From Lachnospiraceae bacterium (lineage in GTDB: Bacteria; Bacillota_A; Clostridia; Lachnospirales; Lachnospiraceae): a DNA stretch of 21,025 nt. Each line of letters opens with the position of its first letter. Positions within the stretch are counted from its first letter, which is position 1. Where the stretch lies: contig JAEEWS010000045.1 of NCBI GenBank assembly GCA_016287765.1, forward strand, positions 1 through 21,025. Direction: 5' to 3'. Below the pieces are notes generated by a model. That model saw only the letters and a list, made by a program, of their open reading frames with translations, was not told where the DNA came from and did not search any database. Positions 11,193 to 18,423 of the stretch are shown here, one piece after another. Position numbers and translations under genes: made by a program.

Positions 11193-13289
11193 CTATTTTA
11201 CGCCGAACAGAAGATCAGCATATGTGGGGAAGGGCCAATACTTCTTGGCTGTAAAGGTCTCCGCGGAATCGCAGGGAACTCTGAGCTCTGTCATGGCGGA
11301 AAGGATCTTGTCCCGGATATATGCGGATTCTTCAACAATATCCGTAATGCAATGTACCTTAGCGATGGCGCTCTCAAGCACCTCTGTCTTTTCGGTGATC
11401 TCATCGATGAAGCCGGAAAGCTTCTCCACAAGATCTGTTTCATACTTGCACTTTAATGCGGGAGAGATCACTTTCTTTGCGGAAGCTGCATCTGCCAATT
11501 CGGAAGCATATGCTTCGATGGCGGGTACGATCTCAGTTCTTGCCATGGTCACCATGGTATTTGCTTCGATCAGTACTGACTTGCAATAGTTCTCCAGCAT
11601 GATGTCTCTTCTGGATCTCAGCTCATCCTCGGTGAAGACTCCGAGAGAGGTCAGCATGGTCACATTCTTTGCATCCAAGAGATGAGGCATGCAGTCTGCG
11701 GTGGTGCGATAGTTTGCAAGTCCTCGTACCTCGGTCGCTTCCTTGATCCACGCATCATCATAACCATTGCCGTTGAATATGATCCTTCTGTGATCCTTAA
11801 TGGTCTTTTTGATCATATCGTGAAGAGCTGTTTCAAAATCCTCTGCCTTTTCAAGTCTGTCCGCATAGATCCTCAGGCTTTCCGCAACTGAGGCATTCAG
11901 CATTATGTTGGCACATGCGATGGAGTTGGATGAACCCAGCATACGGAACTCGAACTTGTTTCCCGTGAAAGCAAATGGTGAAGTTCTGTTACGGTCTGTA
12001 GTATCTCTGTTAAACTTGGGAAGAACATCAACTCCCAGCTTCATCTGTGTTTTCTTGGTGCCTGCATAGGGCTTGTCGTTTTCAATAGCTTCAAGGACCG
12101 CATTCAATTCGTCTCCCAGGAACATGGAGATAACAGCCGGAGGTGCTTCGTTGGCACCCAGTCTGTGATCGTTTCCTGCGGTTGCTACGGAAAGTCTTAA
12201 CAGATCCTGATAATCATCCACCGCTTTGATGACTGCGCAAAGGAAAAGCAGGAACTGTGCATTTTCATAAGGAGTGTCACCGGGTGAAAGCAGGTTCTGT
12301 CCGCTGTCTGTGGAAATGGACCAGTTATTGTGCTTACCGCTTCCGTTTACTCCTGCGAAGGGCTTTTCATGAAGCAGGCATACAAGTCCGTGACGGGCAG
12401 CCACCTTCTGCATGATCTCCATTGTCAGCTGGTTATTATCCGTAGCCACGTTTGTGGTGGAATAGATGGGAGCCAGCTCATGCTGTGCGGGTGCCACTTC
12501 GTTGTGCTCTGTCTTTGCAAGGATGCCCAGCTTCCACAGTTCATCGTTCAGGTCTTCCATATATGCCTGAACCCCCGGCTTTATAACACCAAAGTAGTGG
12601 TCGTCCAGCTCCTGTCCCTTCGGGGGCTTTGCTCCGAAAAGGGTTCTGCCTGTAAAACGAAGGTCGGGACGTTTCTCGTACATTTCTCTTGTTATAAGGA
12701 AGTACTCCTGCTCGGGACCTACGGAAGATACAACTCTCTTTGCTTTGTCATTACCGAAGAGTTTTAAGATCCTTAAAGCCTGTTTGCTCAAAGCTTCCAT
12801 AGATCTTAAAAGGGGTGTCTTCTTATCAAGTGCATGTCCGCCGTAGGAACAGAAGGCGGTAGGTATGCAAAGGGTCTTTCCTTTTATAAATGCGTAGGAA
12901 GTAGGATCCCACGCCGTATATCCTCTTGCTTCGAAGGTGGCTCTCAGTCCTCCGCTGGGGAAGGAAGAGGCATCAGGCTCACCTTTTATTAGTTCTTTTC
13001 CGGAAAACTCCATGATCACGCTTCCGTCGGGTGAAGGAGAAATGAAGCTGTCATGCTTTTCTGCCGTAATACCCGTGAGGGGCTGGAACCAATGGGTATA
13101 ATGAGTAGCCCCGTGTGCCAGGGCCCAATTCTTCATGGCCTCCGCAACTGCATTTGCAACGCTTATATCGATCTCGCTGCCCTCGTCTATGGTCTTACGA
13201 AGAGAAGCATAAACCTTTGCGGAAAGGGTTGCCCGCATTACACGGTCATCAAAGACCAAACTTCCAAAATAATCGGATACTGTACTCAT
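11193..13289 (-). CDS. glnN: Type III glutamine synthetase
   Basis: Makes glutamine from glutamate, ammonia and ATP. 698 aa, matching the GSIII family (about 700), much longer than GSI (about 440-470). Motifs from the chosen start: N-terminal [19 protein letters not shown] (191-198, metal-binding glutamates), [14 protein letters not shown] (about 261-274), [12 protein letters not shown] (about 313-324), then [16 protein letters not shown] enzymes form dodecamers and are common in Bacteroidetes, cyanobacteria and some Clostridia. ATG 13289 is chosen because AGGAG lies 8 bases upstream and GSIII similarity begins there; an in-frame ATG at 13349 would put 20 residues through a leader hairpin. 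First gene of the leftward block, expressed from the consensus promoter at 13467-13495 through a leader of about 170 nt with two terminator-like hairpins. Confidence 0.97.
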   Translation of the reverse strand: MSTVSDYFGSLVFDDRVMRATLSAKVYASLRKTIDEGSEIDISVANAVAEAMKNWALAHGATHYTHWFQPLTGITAEKHDSFISPSPDGSVIMEFSGKELIKGEPDASSFPSGGLRATFEARGYTAWDPTSYAFIKGKTLCIPTAFCSYGGHALDKKTPLLRSMEALSKQALRILKLFGNDKAKRVVSSVGPEQEYFLITREMYEKRPDLRFTGRTLFGAKPPKGQELDDHYFGVIKPGVQAYMEDLNDELWKLGILAKTEHNEVAPAQHELAPIYSTTNVATDNNQLTMEIMQKVAARHGLVCLLHEKPFAGVNGSGKHNNWSISTDSGQNLLSPGDTPYENAQFLLFLCAVIKAVDDYQDLLRLSVATAGNDHRLGANEAPPAVISMFLGDELNAVLEAIENDKPYAGTKKTQMKLGVDVLPKFNRDTTDRNRTSPFAFTGNKFEFRMLGSSNSIACANIMLNASVAESLRIYADRLEKAEDFETALHDMIKKTIKDHRRIIFNGNGYDDAWIKEATEVRGLANYRTTADCMPHLLDAKNVTMLTSLGVFTEDELRSRRDIMLENYCKSVLIEANTMVTMARTEIVPAIEAYASELADAASAKKVISPALKCKYETDLVEKLSGFIDEITEKTEVLESAIAKVHCITDIVEESAYIRDKILSAMTELRVPCDSAETFTAKKYWPFPTYADLLFGVK

Positions 13290-13310
13290 TGTGATTGCTC
13301 CTTTCTTTTT

Positions 13311-13361
13311 AAAAGAGACAAGGGCACCTTTCGTGTCTGAATAACACAAAAGACGCCCTTG
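13311..13361 (-). terminator. Second glnN leader terminator-like hairpin (18-bp stem)
   Basis: In the minus-strand RNA, CAAGGGCGTCTTTTGTGT (13361-13344) pairs over all 18 positions, three of them G-U, with ACACGAAAGGTGCCCTTG (13336-13319) around the loop TATTCAG. TCTCTTTT follows (13318-13311), and the glnN ribosome site starts soon after. It may be an intrinsic terminator or a structure limiting access to the ribosome site. It competes with the small hairpin at 13348-13367. Confidence 0.65.
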
Positions 13362-13367
13362 CCTTTT
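13348..13367 (-). promoter_or_regulatory. Candidate ANTAR-type hairpin (hexaloop AAGGGC) in glnN leader
   Basis: AAAAGGC and GTCTTTT form a 7-bp stem (one G-U) around the hexaloop AAGGGC. Its loop and 3' arm are also the 5' arm of the 18-bp hairpin at 13319-13361, so the two cannot coexist. The loop has A at position 1 and G at position 4, the pattern I recall for ANTAR-responsive hairpins. The next small hairpin (GTGT/ACAC, 13333-13347) has a seven-base loop and does not match well, so the second half of a canonical tandem is doubtful here. Confidence 0.5.
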
Positions 13368-13413
13368 ATCATTCTTAAATAGGATTATTTTTTCACTTTC
13401 TCCGGAAATAATG

Positions 13414-13447
13414 AAAAAGCGTCTCCGAGCCTGTGCTCTGAGACGCC
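13414..13447 (-). terminator. First glnN leader intrinsic terminator
   Basis: In the minus-strand RNA, GCGTCTC (13446-13440) pairs with GAGACGC (13425-13419), continues past one A/G mismatch into GAGC/GCTC closed by an ACAG loop, and is followed directly by TTTTTC (13418-13413). The lower stem can extend with A-T pairs using the T-run. It lies within about 50 nt of the predicted transcription start, so it would end most glnN transcripts early unless antiterminated. Confidence 0.75.
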
Positions 13448-13454
13448 TTTGTCT
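13427..13454 (-). promoter_or_regulatory. Candidate tandem ANTAR hairpins overlapping the first glnN terminator
   Basis: Hairpin 1: AGAC-AAAGGC-GTCT (13454-13441), a hexaloop with A1 and G4. Two bases later comes hairpin 2: GAGC-ACAG-GCTC (13438-13427). Hairpin 1 captures the GCGTCT that the terminator needs for its lower stem, leaving hairpin 2 as an isolated small stem. This is the logic of ANTAR antitermination (protein-stabilised tandem hairpins against a terminator). The loop of hairpin 2 is four bases if fully paired, or six (CACAGG) with the closing pair open, so it is not a textbook match. Confidence 0.5.
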
Positions 13455-13466
13455 TTATGAGTGCGG

Positions 13467-13495
13467 ATTATACGCTTTTGTGTTTTCCCTGTCAA
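13467..13495 (-). promoter_or_regulatory. Consensus sigma-A promoter for the glnN block
   Basis: Read on the minus strand: -35 TTGACA (13495-13490), a 17-base spacer, -10 TATAAT (13472-13467), a perfect consensus. Long A/T tracts lie upstream of the -35 box and may act as an UP element. Start of transcription expected near 13460. A basal promoter this strong suits control after initiation, by the leader terminators. Confidence 0.88.
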
Positions 13496-13544
13496 TACCC
13501 TTTTTTAAATTTTTTTTGAGCAATTTTTTACTTTAATTCTGTGC

Positions 13545-13573
13545 TTGACAAAACAAAACATAAAGTCTATAAT
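13545..13573 (+). promoter_or_regulatory. Consensus sigma-A promoter for the gltB1 block
   Basis: -35 TTGACA (13545-13550), a 17-base spacer, -10 TATAAT (13568-13573): again perfect consensus, back to back with the leftward promoter with 49 bp between the two -35 boxes. Start of transcription expected near 13580, giving a leader of about 120 nt before gltB1. Confidence 0.88.
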
Positions 13574-13581
13574 CCCCTCCA

Positions 13582-13614
13582 ATGAGCAAGGGTGTTCGTG
13601 AAAGTACAGACTTC
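13582..13614 (+). promoter_or_regulatory. Candidate tandem ANTAR hairpins overlapping the gltB1 terminator
   Basis: Hairpin 1: GAGC-AAGGGT-GTTC (13584-13597, extendable to 13582-13599 with A-T and U-G), a hexaloop with A1 and G4. Hairpin 2 follows at once: AAGT-ACAG-ACTT (13602-13613). Both use bases of the 5' arm of the terminator at 13590-13637, so they are exclusive with it. Loop sequences match the glnN leader (AARGGY then ACAG) although the stems differ, which suggests a shared binder. Confidence 0.5.
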
Positions 13615-13647
13615 ATTCCGTACTTTCATGAGCACCCGTTTTGTTTT
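13590..13647 (+). terminator. gltB1 leader intrinsic terminator (18-bp stem)
   Basis: GGGTGTTCGTGAAAGTAC (13590-13607) pairs over all 18 positions (two G-U) with GTACTTTCATGAGCACCC (13620-13637) around a 12-base loop, followed by GTTTTGTTTT. It lies between the promoter and the first gene with no preceding reading frame, so it is an attenuator rather than an end-of-operon terminator. Confidence 0.8.
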
Positions 13648-13699
13648 ATCCATAATAACAATACAGGATAAAGTGCAAATACCAAGGAGGATAAACCCC

Positions 13700-14797
13700 A
13701 TGAAAAGAGAAGGCGAAGTGCGCATCCCTTCCGGTTGCGCCATAGCAGCTGTTATTTCAAAAGACGGTCATAAGATGTCCGGTGAAATGATAACCAACGC
13801 CATGAAGCCCATGCATGATCGGAGCAACGGTCTGGGAGGCGGTTTCGCGGCCTACGGTATCTACCCGGCTTATAAGGAATTCTATGCACTGCATATGTTT
13901 TTCGACAGCCGCACCACAAGAAAGGAATGCGAGGCTTTCCTTAAAGAATACTTTGAGATCGTTCAATCCGAGATCATTCCCACCCGAAAGATCCCTGAGA
14001 TAACGGACGAGCCCATTATCTGGCGTTACTTCGTCGCACCGCTTAAATCCATGCTTTTAAGCAAGCAATTGGATGAAAAAGAGTATGTGGCCCGTATCAC
14101 GATGAAGATAAATACGGATATGAAGGGAGCCTATGTCTTTTCCAGCGGTAAGAATATGGGAACCTTCAAGGCTGTGGGTTTCCCGGAGGATGTGGGCAGG
14201 TTTTACAAGCTGGAGGAATACGAAGGCTACTCCTGGACAGCCCACGGAAGATATCCCACAAATACTCCCGGCTGGTGGGGCGGAGCTCATCCCTTCACCC
14301 TCCTGGATTATTCCATAGTACATAACGGCGAGATCTCATCCTATGATGCAAACCGCCGTTTCATAGAAATGTTCGGATATAAATGTAACCTTCAGACGGA
14401 TACGGAAGTCATCACATATATAATGGATTACCTTTTAAGAGTCCAGGGCCTCACTTTGACGGAAGCCGCAAATGTGATAGCCGCTCCCTTCTGGAGCACC
14501 ATCGAAAGAGAAGCCGATGCCTCAAGGCGCGAGAGGCTCACCTTCCTTCGCACGGTCTTCCCCAGTCTTCTGGTCACAGGACCTTTTTCCATCATCTTAG
14601 GCTACACCGGCGGACTTATGGCCTTAAATGACAGACTGAAGCTCCGTTCCATGGTAGTGGGCGAAAAGGATGACCGGGTTTACATAGCCAGCGAAGAAGC
14701 CGCCATAAGGGTCATGGAGCCTGATGCAGAGAACATCTGGTCACCTGCGGGCGGTGAACCCGTTATAGTAAATGTGAAAGAAGGAGTGTGCATATGA
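13700..14797 (+). CDS. Glutamate synthase domain 1: stand-alone class II glutamine amidotransferase (GltB1)
   Basis: 365 aa. Supplies ammonia from glutamine to the synthase encoded next. Equivalent to the N-terminal domain of bacterial GltB, here a separate protein as in archaeal-type split glutamate synthases. Seen: IPSGCAIAAVISK, with Cys13 the expected nucleophile; HGRYPTN (Arg184); HNGEISSY (209-211 NGE); and TDTEV (Asp234). Ntn amidotransferases need Cys at the N-terminus, so removal of 12 residues is expected, as in GltB and PurF propeptides. The start at 13700 has AAGGAGG 9 bases upstream; the frame stays open upstream to 13592 but that stretch crosses the terminator hairpin. The stop overlaps the next start (ATGA). 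First gene of the rightward block. Confidence 0.92.
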   Translation: MKREGEVRIPSGCAIAAVISKDGHKMSGEMITNAMKPMHDRSNGLGGGFAAYGIYPAYKEFYALHMFFDSRTTRKECEAFLKEYFEIVQSEIIPTRKIPEITDEPIIWRYFVAPLKSMLLSKQLDEKEYVARITMKINTDMKGAYVFSSGKNMGTFKAVGFPEDVGRFYKLEEYEGYSWTAHGRYPTNTPGWWGGAHPFTLLDYSIVHNGEISSYDANRRFIEMFGYKCNLQTDTEVITYIMDYLLRVQGLTLTEAANVIAAPFWSTIEREADASRRERLTFLRTVFPSLLVTGPFSIILGYTGGLMALNDRLKLRSMVVGEKDDRVYIASEEAAIRVMEPDAENIWSPAGGEPVIVNVKEGVCI

Positions 14798-16299
14798 GTA
14801 TAGAATTCATATATCCGGAATTTGAAGTGGTACGAAATGCAGACAGATGCACCACCTGCCGCATTTGCGAAAAGCAGTGTGCCAACGGTGTCCACATCTA
14901 CGATGCGGAACATAAGAAGATGATCAGTGATGAGACCAAATGTGTCAACTGCCAGCGCTGCGTTTCCTTCTGCCCCACCAGAGCCCTTAAGATAGTTAAA
15001 AGCGATAACACCTTAAGAGATAATTCCAACTGGTCCGGCAATACCATTAAAGAAGTTTTCAAACAGGCAACGGGAGGCGGCGTACTGCTCTCCTCCATGG
15101 GTAACCCCAATCCCCTCCCCGTTTACTGGGACAAGATCCTTATAAATGCTTCCCAGGTTACCAACCCTCCCATCGACCCCTTGCGTGAGCCTATGGAAAC
15201 CAGAACCTTCCTGGGCAAAAAGCCCGAAAAGATACAGCGTAACGACCGTGGAGAACTTATATGCAAGCTTGAGCCCCAGATAGAGCTTTCCATGCCCATG
15301 ATGTTTTCAGCCATGAGTTACGGTTCCATCAGCTACAATGCTCATGCGGCTCTTGCGAAAGCGGCGACGGAGCTGGGGATCCTCTATAATACGGGTGAAG
15401 GCGGTCTTCACGAGGACTTTTACAAGTACGGTCCCAACACTATCGTCCAGGTGGCCAGCGGACGCTTCGGAGTCCATGAGGACTATCTGGAAGCGGGGGC
15501 GGCCATCGAGATCAAGATGGGGCAGGGGGCGAAGCCCGGTATCGGAGGACATCTGCCCGGAGCCAAGATCGTGGGGGATGTTTCCAGAACAAGAATGATA
15601 CCCGAGGGGTCGGACGCCATCTCTCCCGCTCCCCATCATGACATATATTCCATCGAGGACCTGAGACAATTGGTATTCTCTCTCAAGGAGGCTACCGAAT
15701 ATAAAAAGCCCATCATCGTTAAGGTTGCGGCTGTTCACAACATAGCGGCCATTGCCAGCGGTATTGCCAGAAGCGGCGCGGACATCATCGCCATCGACGG
15801 CTTCAGAGGCGGTACGGGTGCGGCTCCCACAAGGATCAGGGACAATGTGGGCATTCCCATTGAACTGGCCCTTGCGGCAGTGGACCAAAGACTCAGGGAT
15901 GAGGGCATAAGAAACAATGTATCCCTGGTGGTGGGCGGATCTATCAGAAGCTCCTCGGATGTTATAAAGGCCGTGGCTCTGGGTGCCGATGCCTGCTACG
16001 TGGCTACCGCGGCTCTTCTGGCCATGGGCTGCCACCTTTGCCGTTCTTGTCAGACCGGCAAGTGCAATTGGGGCATAGCTACCCAGCGTCCCGATCTGGT
16101 GAGCCGTCTGGATCCGGAAGTGGGAAGCAAGCGTCTCGTAAACCTCATGAAGGCATGGAGGCATGAGATCATGGAGATCATGGGCGGCATGGGCATCAAC
16201 TCCATCGAGACCTTAAGAGGCAACCGTCTCATGCTCCGCGGCATAGGTCTTACCGCCAAAGAGCTGGAGATCCTTGGCATATCTCATGCCGGCGAGTAA
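14794..16299 (+). CDS. Glutamate synthase domain 2: FMN/Fe-S synthase with two N-terminal ferredoxin motifs (GltB2)
   Basis: 501 aa. Catalyses reductive transfer of ammonia to 2-oxoglutarate to form glutamate. The N-terminus has two 4Fe-4S motifs: CTTCRICEKQC (Cys19, 22, 25, 29) and CVNCQRCVSFCP (Cys50, 53, 56, 60). The rest is the FMN-binding TIM barrel: FSAMSYGSIS, NTGEGGLHEDF, IKMGQGAKPGIGGHLPG, DGFRGGTGAAPT, VVGGSIRSS. A late cysteine group (Cys413, 416, 419, 424) matches the Fe-S site of GltB. No GltD-like NADPH subunit is encoded here, so the donor may be reduced ferredoxin. ATG 14794 (AAGGAG 7 bases upstream, ATGA overlap with gltB1) is preferred to GTG 14788, which sits almost on the ribosome site. 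Confidence 0.95.
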   Translation: MSIEFIYPEFEVVRNADRCTTCRICEKQCANGVHIYDAEHKKMISDETKCVNCQRCVSFCPTRALKIVKSDNTLRDNSNWSGNTIKEVFKQATGGGVLLSSMGNPNPLPVYWDKILINASQVTNPPIDPLREPMETRTFLGKKPEKIQRNDRGELICKLEPQIELSMPMMFSAMSYGSISYNAHAALAKAATELGILYNTGEGGLHEDFYKYGPNTIVQVASGRFGVHEDYLEAGAAIEIKMGQGAKPGIGGHLPGAKIVGDVSRTRMIPEGSDAISPAPHHDIYSIEDLRQLVFSLKEATEYKKPIIVKVAAVHNIAAIASGIARSGADIIAIDGFRGGTGAAPTRIRDNVGIPIELALAAVDQRLRDEGIRNNVSLVVGGSIRSSSDVIKAVALGADACYVATAALLAMGCHLCRSCQTGKCNWGIATQRPDLVSRLDPEVGSKRLVNLMKAWRHEIMEIMGGMGINSIETLRGNRLMLRGIGLTAKELEILGISHAGE

Positions 16300-16370
16300 A
16301 ATTTTTCACCTTTGGTAAACAGGTTTATTGCAATTTTAAATCATATATGCAAAAATGACAGGAGGAAATT

Positions 16371-17090
16371 ATGTTAATACATGCAGACGGTCTCGATCAT
16401 AAAACCCTGAACGAAACCATCAGAAGCACCTCTGACGACTGTACCATCGAGGGCTGCTGCGGCCAGCGTTTCATAGCGGCGGGTATGTCCCACAGGAATC
16501 TTGAGATACACGGTATTCCCGGAAATGCTCTCGGTGCTTATCTGAACGGCGGCAATATCACTGTCATGGGAAATACACAGGATGCAGTGGGTGATACCAT
16601 GAATGAGGGAAAGATCATCATTCACGGAAATATAGGTGACGCGGCAGGATATGCCATGCGAGGCGGCAGGATCTTTGTAAAAGGAAACGCCGGCTACCGT
16701 GCGGGCATACATATGAAAGCCTACAAGGAAAAAATACCGGTAATGGTGATCGGAGGACAGGCAGGCAGCTTTCTCGGAGAATATCAGGCCGGCGGTCTGA
16801 TCGTGGTCTTAAACCTTGAAGCCCCCGGGAAAAGGATCGTGGGCAACTTCCCCTGCACGGGAATGCACGGCGGAAAGATGTTTTTAAGATCCGATTGCAG
16901 GGATGTGGTCTTCCCGGATCAGGTAACGGCAAGGACCGCTACTTCCGAAGATCTTGAGGAGATCAAAGACTGCCTTTCGGAATTTTGTTCTTATTTTAAT
17001 TATAATACAGAGGATGTGCTGTCAGCGCCCTTCACGGTGATCGAGCCCGACAGCAATAATCCGTACAGACAAATGTATGTGGCGAATTGA
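16371..17090 (+). CDS. Glutamate synthase domain 3: GXGXG right-handed beta-helix protein (GltB3)
   Basis: 239 aa. Corresponds to the C-terminal structural domain of bacterial GltB, which packs against the synthase and helps form the ammonia tunnel. Repeated glycine motifs spaced about 18-20 residues apart are visible: GNALGAYLNGG, GNTQDAVGDTMNEG, GNIGDAAGYAMRGG, GNAGYRAG, followed by VIGGQAGSFLGEYQAGG. The start has AGGAGG 6 bases upstream. The 71-bp gap after gltB2 is AT-rich and holds no convincing promoter or terminator. The C-terminal tail of about 50 residues after the helix ends QMYVAN. A related domain occurs in formylmethanofuran dehydrogenase subunit C, but the gltB2 neighbour settles the assignment. 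Confidence 0.92.
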   Translation: MLIHADGLDHKTLNETIRSTSDDCTIEGCCGQRFIAAGMSHRNLEIHGIPGNALGAYLNGGNITVMGNTQDAVGDTMNEGKIIIHGNIGDAAGYAMRGGRIFVKGNAGYRAGIHMKAYKEKIPVMVIGGQAGSFLGEYQAGGLIVVLNLEAPGKRIVGNFPCTGMHGGKMFLRSDCRDVVFPDQVTARTATSEDLEEIKDCLSEFCSYFNYNTEDVLSAPFTVIEPDSNNPYRQMYVAN

Positions 17091-17126
17091 TATGCCTTTT
17101 GCCATTTAACAAAACGGAGGAGACAA

Positions 17127-18344
17127 ATGAAATATTCAAAGGATGAGATCTTACAATTTGCACAGGAGGAAGACGTAAAGTTTATACGTTTGGCTTTTTG
17201 CGACATTTTCGGAAAGCAAAAAAACATTTCCATAATGCCGGACGAACTGCCCCGCGCCTTCGATCAGGGCATAACCTTTGATGCATCTTCCATCCTGGGC
17301 TTCAGTGACGAAGCTCACAGCGACCTTCTGCTCCATCCCGAAGCAGACACCCTGATGCCTTTACCCTGGCGTCCCGAGCACGGCCGCGTGGTACAGATGT
17401 TTTCCTCGGTCTCCTATCCCGACGGAACTCCCTTTGAAGGAGATACAAGACATATACTTAAAAAAGCCGTTAAGGCATCAATGGATGCGGGCTACAGCTT
17501 TTCCTTCGGCTCCGAACAGGAATTTTACCTTTTCCGCCTCGACGATAAGGGCAAAAAGACAATGATCCCCTGCGATGAAGCCGGATATATGGACATTGCC
17601 CCCGACGATCACGGTGAAAACGTTCGACGAGAGATATGCCTTACACTGGAAAAGATGGGCATACATCCCGAAAGCTCTCACCACGAAGAAGGCCCGGGAC
17701 AAAACGAGATCGATTTCCGTTATTCTTCACCTCTTGAAGCGGCGGATAATTCCCAGATGTTCCAGCGTATAGTAAAAACAGTGGCTCACAGGAACGGCCT
17801 CTATGCCGATTTCTCGCCCAAGCCCGTGAAGAACAAGCCCGGTAACGGTTTTCATATAAACATGTCCGTTAATCCCTTCGATGAAAACAACAACTTTAAG
17901 CATATGCTGGCGGGAATAATGAAGAACATCGAGGATATGACCCTGTTCTTAAATCCCACTAAAGACTCTTATAAGCGTCTCGGAAAGGCCAAGGCTCCCG
18001 GGTACATCACCTGGTCTGAGGAAAACCGTTCCCAGCTCATCCGTATCCCGGCCGCGGCAGGTGAATACCGTCGCGCGGAGCTGCGTTCTCCGGATCCCGG
18101 TGCCAACCCCTATCTTGCTTTTGCTCTGCTCATATATGCGGGTCTGGAAGGCATCCAAAACAAGCTTGAACTTCCCGAGCCTGCCAAAATAAATCTCTAC
18201 AAAGCATCCCCAGGTGAGCTTTCCCGATATAAGAAGCTTCCCAACAGTTATCAAAAGGCTTGCAGCCTGGCATCTTCCAGTTCCTTCATTAAGGAACACA
18301 TTCCTTCAAAGATCCTTGAGATCTACGGCTCCCGTAAATTCTAG
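17127..18344 (+). CDS. glnA: Glutamine synthetase, short GSI-type
   Basis: 405 aa, shorter than usual GSI (about 440-470); the C-terminal end is reduced. Second glutamine synthetase in the window and of a different family from glnN. Seen: beta-grasp N-domain (FIRLAFCDIFGKQKN, FDASSILGF), catalytic FGSEQEFYLF (Glu130, 132), SHHEEGPGQNEIDF (Glu187/188 and Glu194), NGFHINMS (His243), NPTKDSYKRL, ENRSQLIRIP, and RAELRSPDPGANPYLAFA. Substrate-binding residues appear present, so it is probably a true GS; gamma-glutamyl ligases of the same superfamily are the alternative. NLY near 357-359 resembles the adenylylation-site region, but no adenylyltransferase gene is in view. GGAGG precedes the start. 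Position between gltB3 and an ANTAR regulator recalls the clostridial glnA-nitR-glt arrangement. Confidence 0.9.
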   Translation: MKYSKDEILQFAQEEDVKFIRLAFCDIFGKQKNISIMPDELPRAFDQGITFDASSILGFSDEAHSDLLLHPEADTLMPLPWRPEHGRVVQMFSSVSYPDGTPFEGDTRHILKKAVKASMDAGYSFSFGSEQEFYLFRLDDKGKKTMIPCDEAGYMDIAPDDHGENVRREICLTLEKMGIHPESSHHEEGPGQNEIDFRYSSPLEAADNSQMFQRIVKTVAHRNGLYADFSPKPVKNKPGNGFHINMSVNPFDENNNFKHMLAGIMKNIEDMTLFLNPTKDSYKRLGKAKAPGYITWSEENRSQLIRIPAAAGEYRRAELRSPDPGANPYLAFALLIYAGLEGIQNKLELPEPAKINLYKASPGELSRYKKLPNSYQKACSLASSSSFIKEHIPSKILEIYGSRKF

Positions 18345-18423
18345 GAATCTTTGAAACGGGTTTGCTTTGGGTAAACTTTAACTCCCTAAAGCGGAGACAG
18401 AAAAAGAAAAGAGACAGATCCAT

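Noticed and set aside
13290..13349. In-frame upstream extension of glnN (20 residues)
   Set aside because: It crosses the 18-bp leader hairpin, and the AGGAG site fits ATG 13289.
13592..13699. In-frame upstream extension of gltB1 (36 extra residues)
   Set aside because: It runs through the terminator hairpin, lacks a ribosome site, and family similarity begins near 13720; AAGGAGG supports ATG 13700.
13290..13699. GlnR box or known glutamine riboswitch
   Set aside because: No TGTNAN7TNACA-like palindrome was found near either promoter, and the leader hairpins do not resemble the glnA or downstream-peptide motifs described mainly from cyanobacteria and phage.
14788..14793. GTG start two codons upstream of the gltB2 ATG
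   Set aside because: It is one base from the AAGGAG site; ATG 14794 has normal spacing and the ATGA overlap.
15307..16164. Long open frame (285 codons) antisense to gltB2
   Set aside because: No recognisable domain, and it lies opposite a strongly conserved FMN-binding enzyme; a codon-bias shadow.
16300..16370. Separate promoter or ANTAR hairpins before gltB3
   Set aside because: The gap is AT-rich, but I find neither paired -35/-10 boxes nor an AARGGY hairpin on the coding strand.
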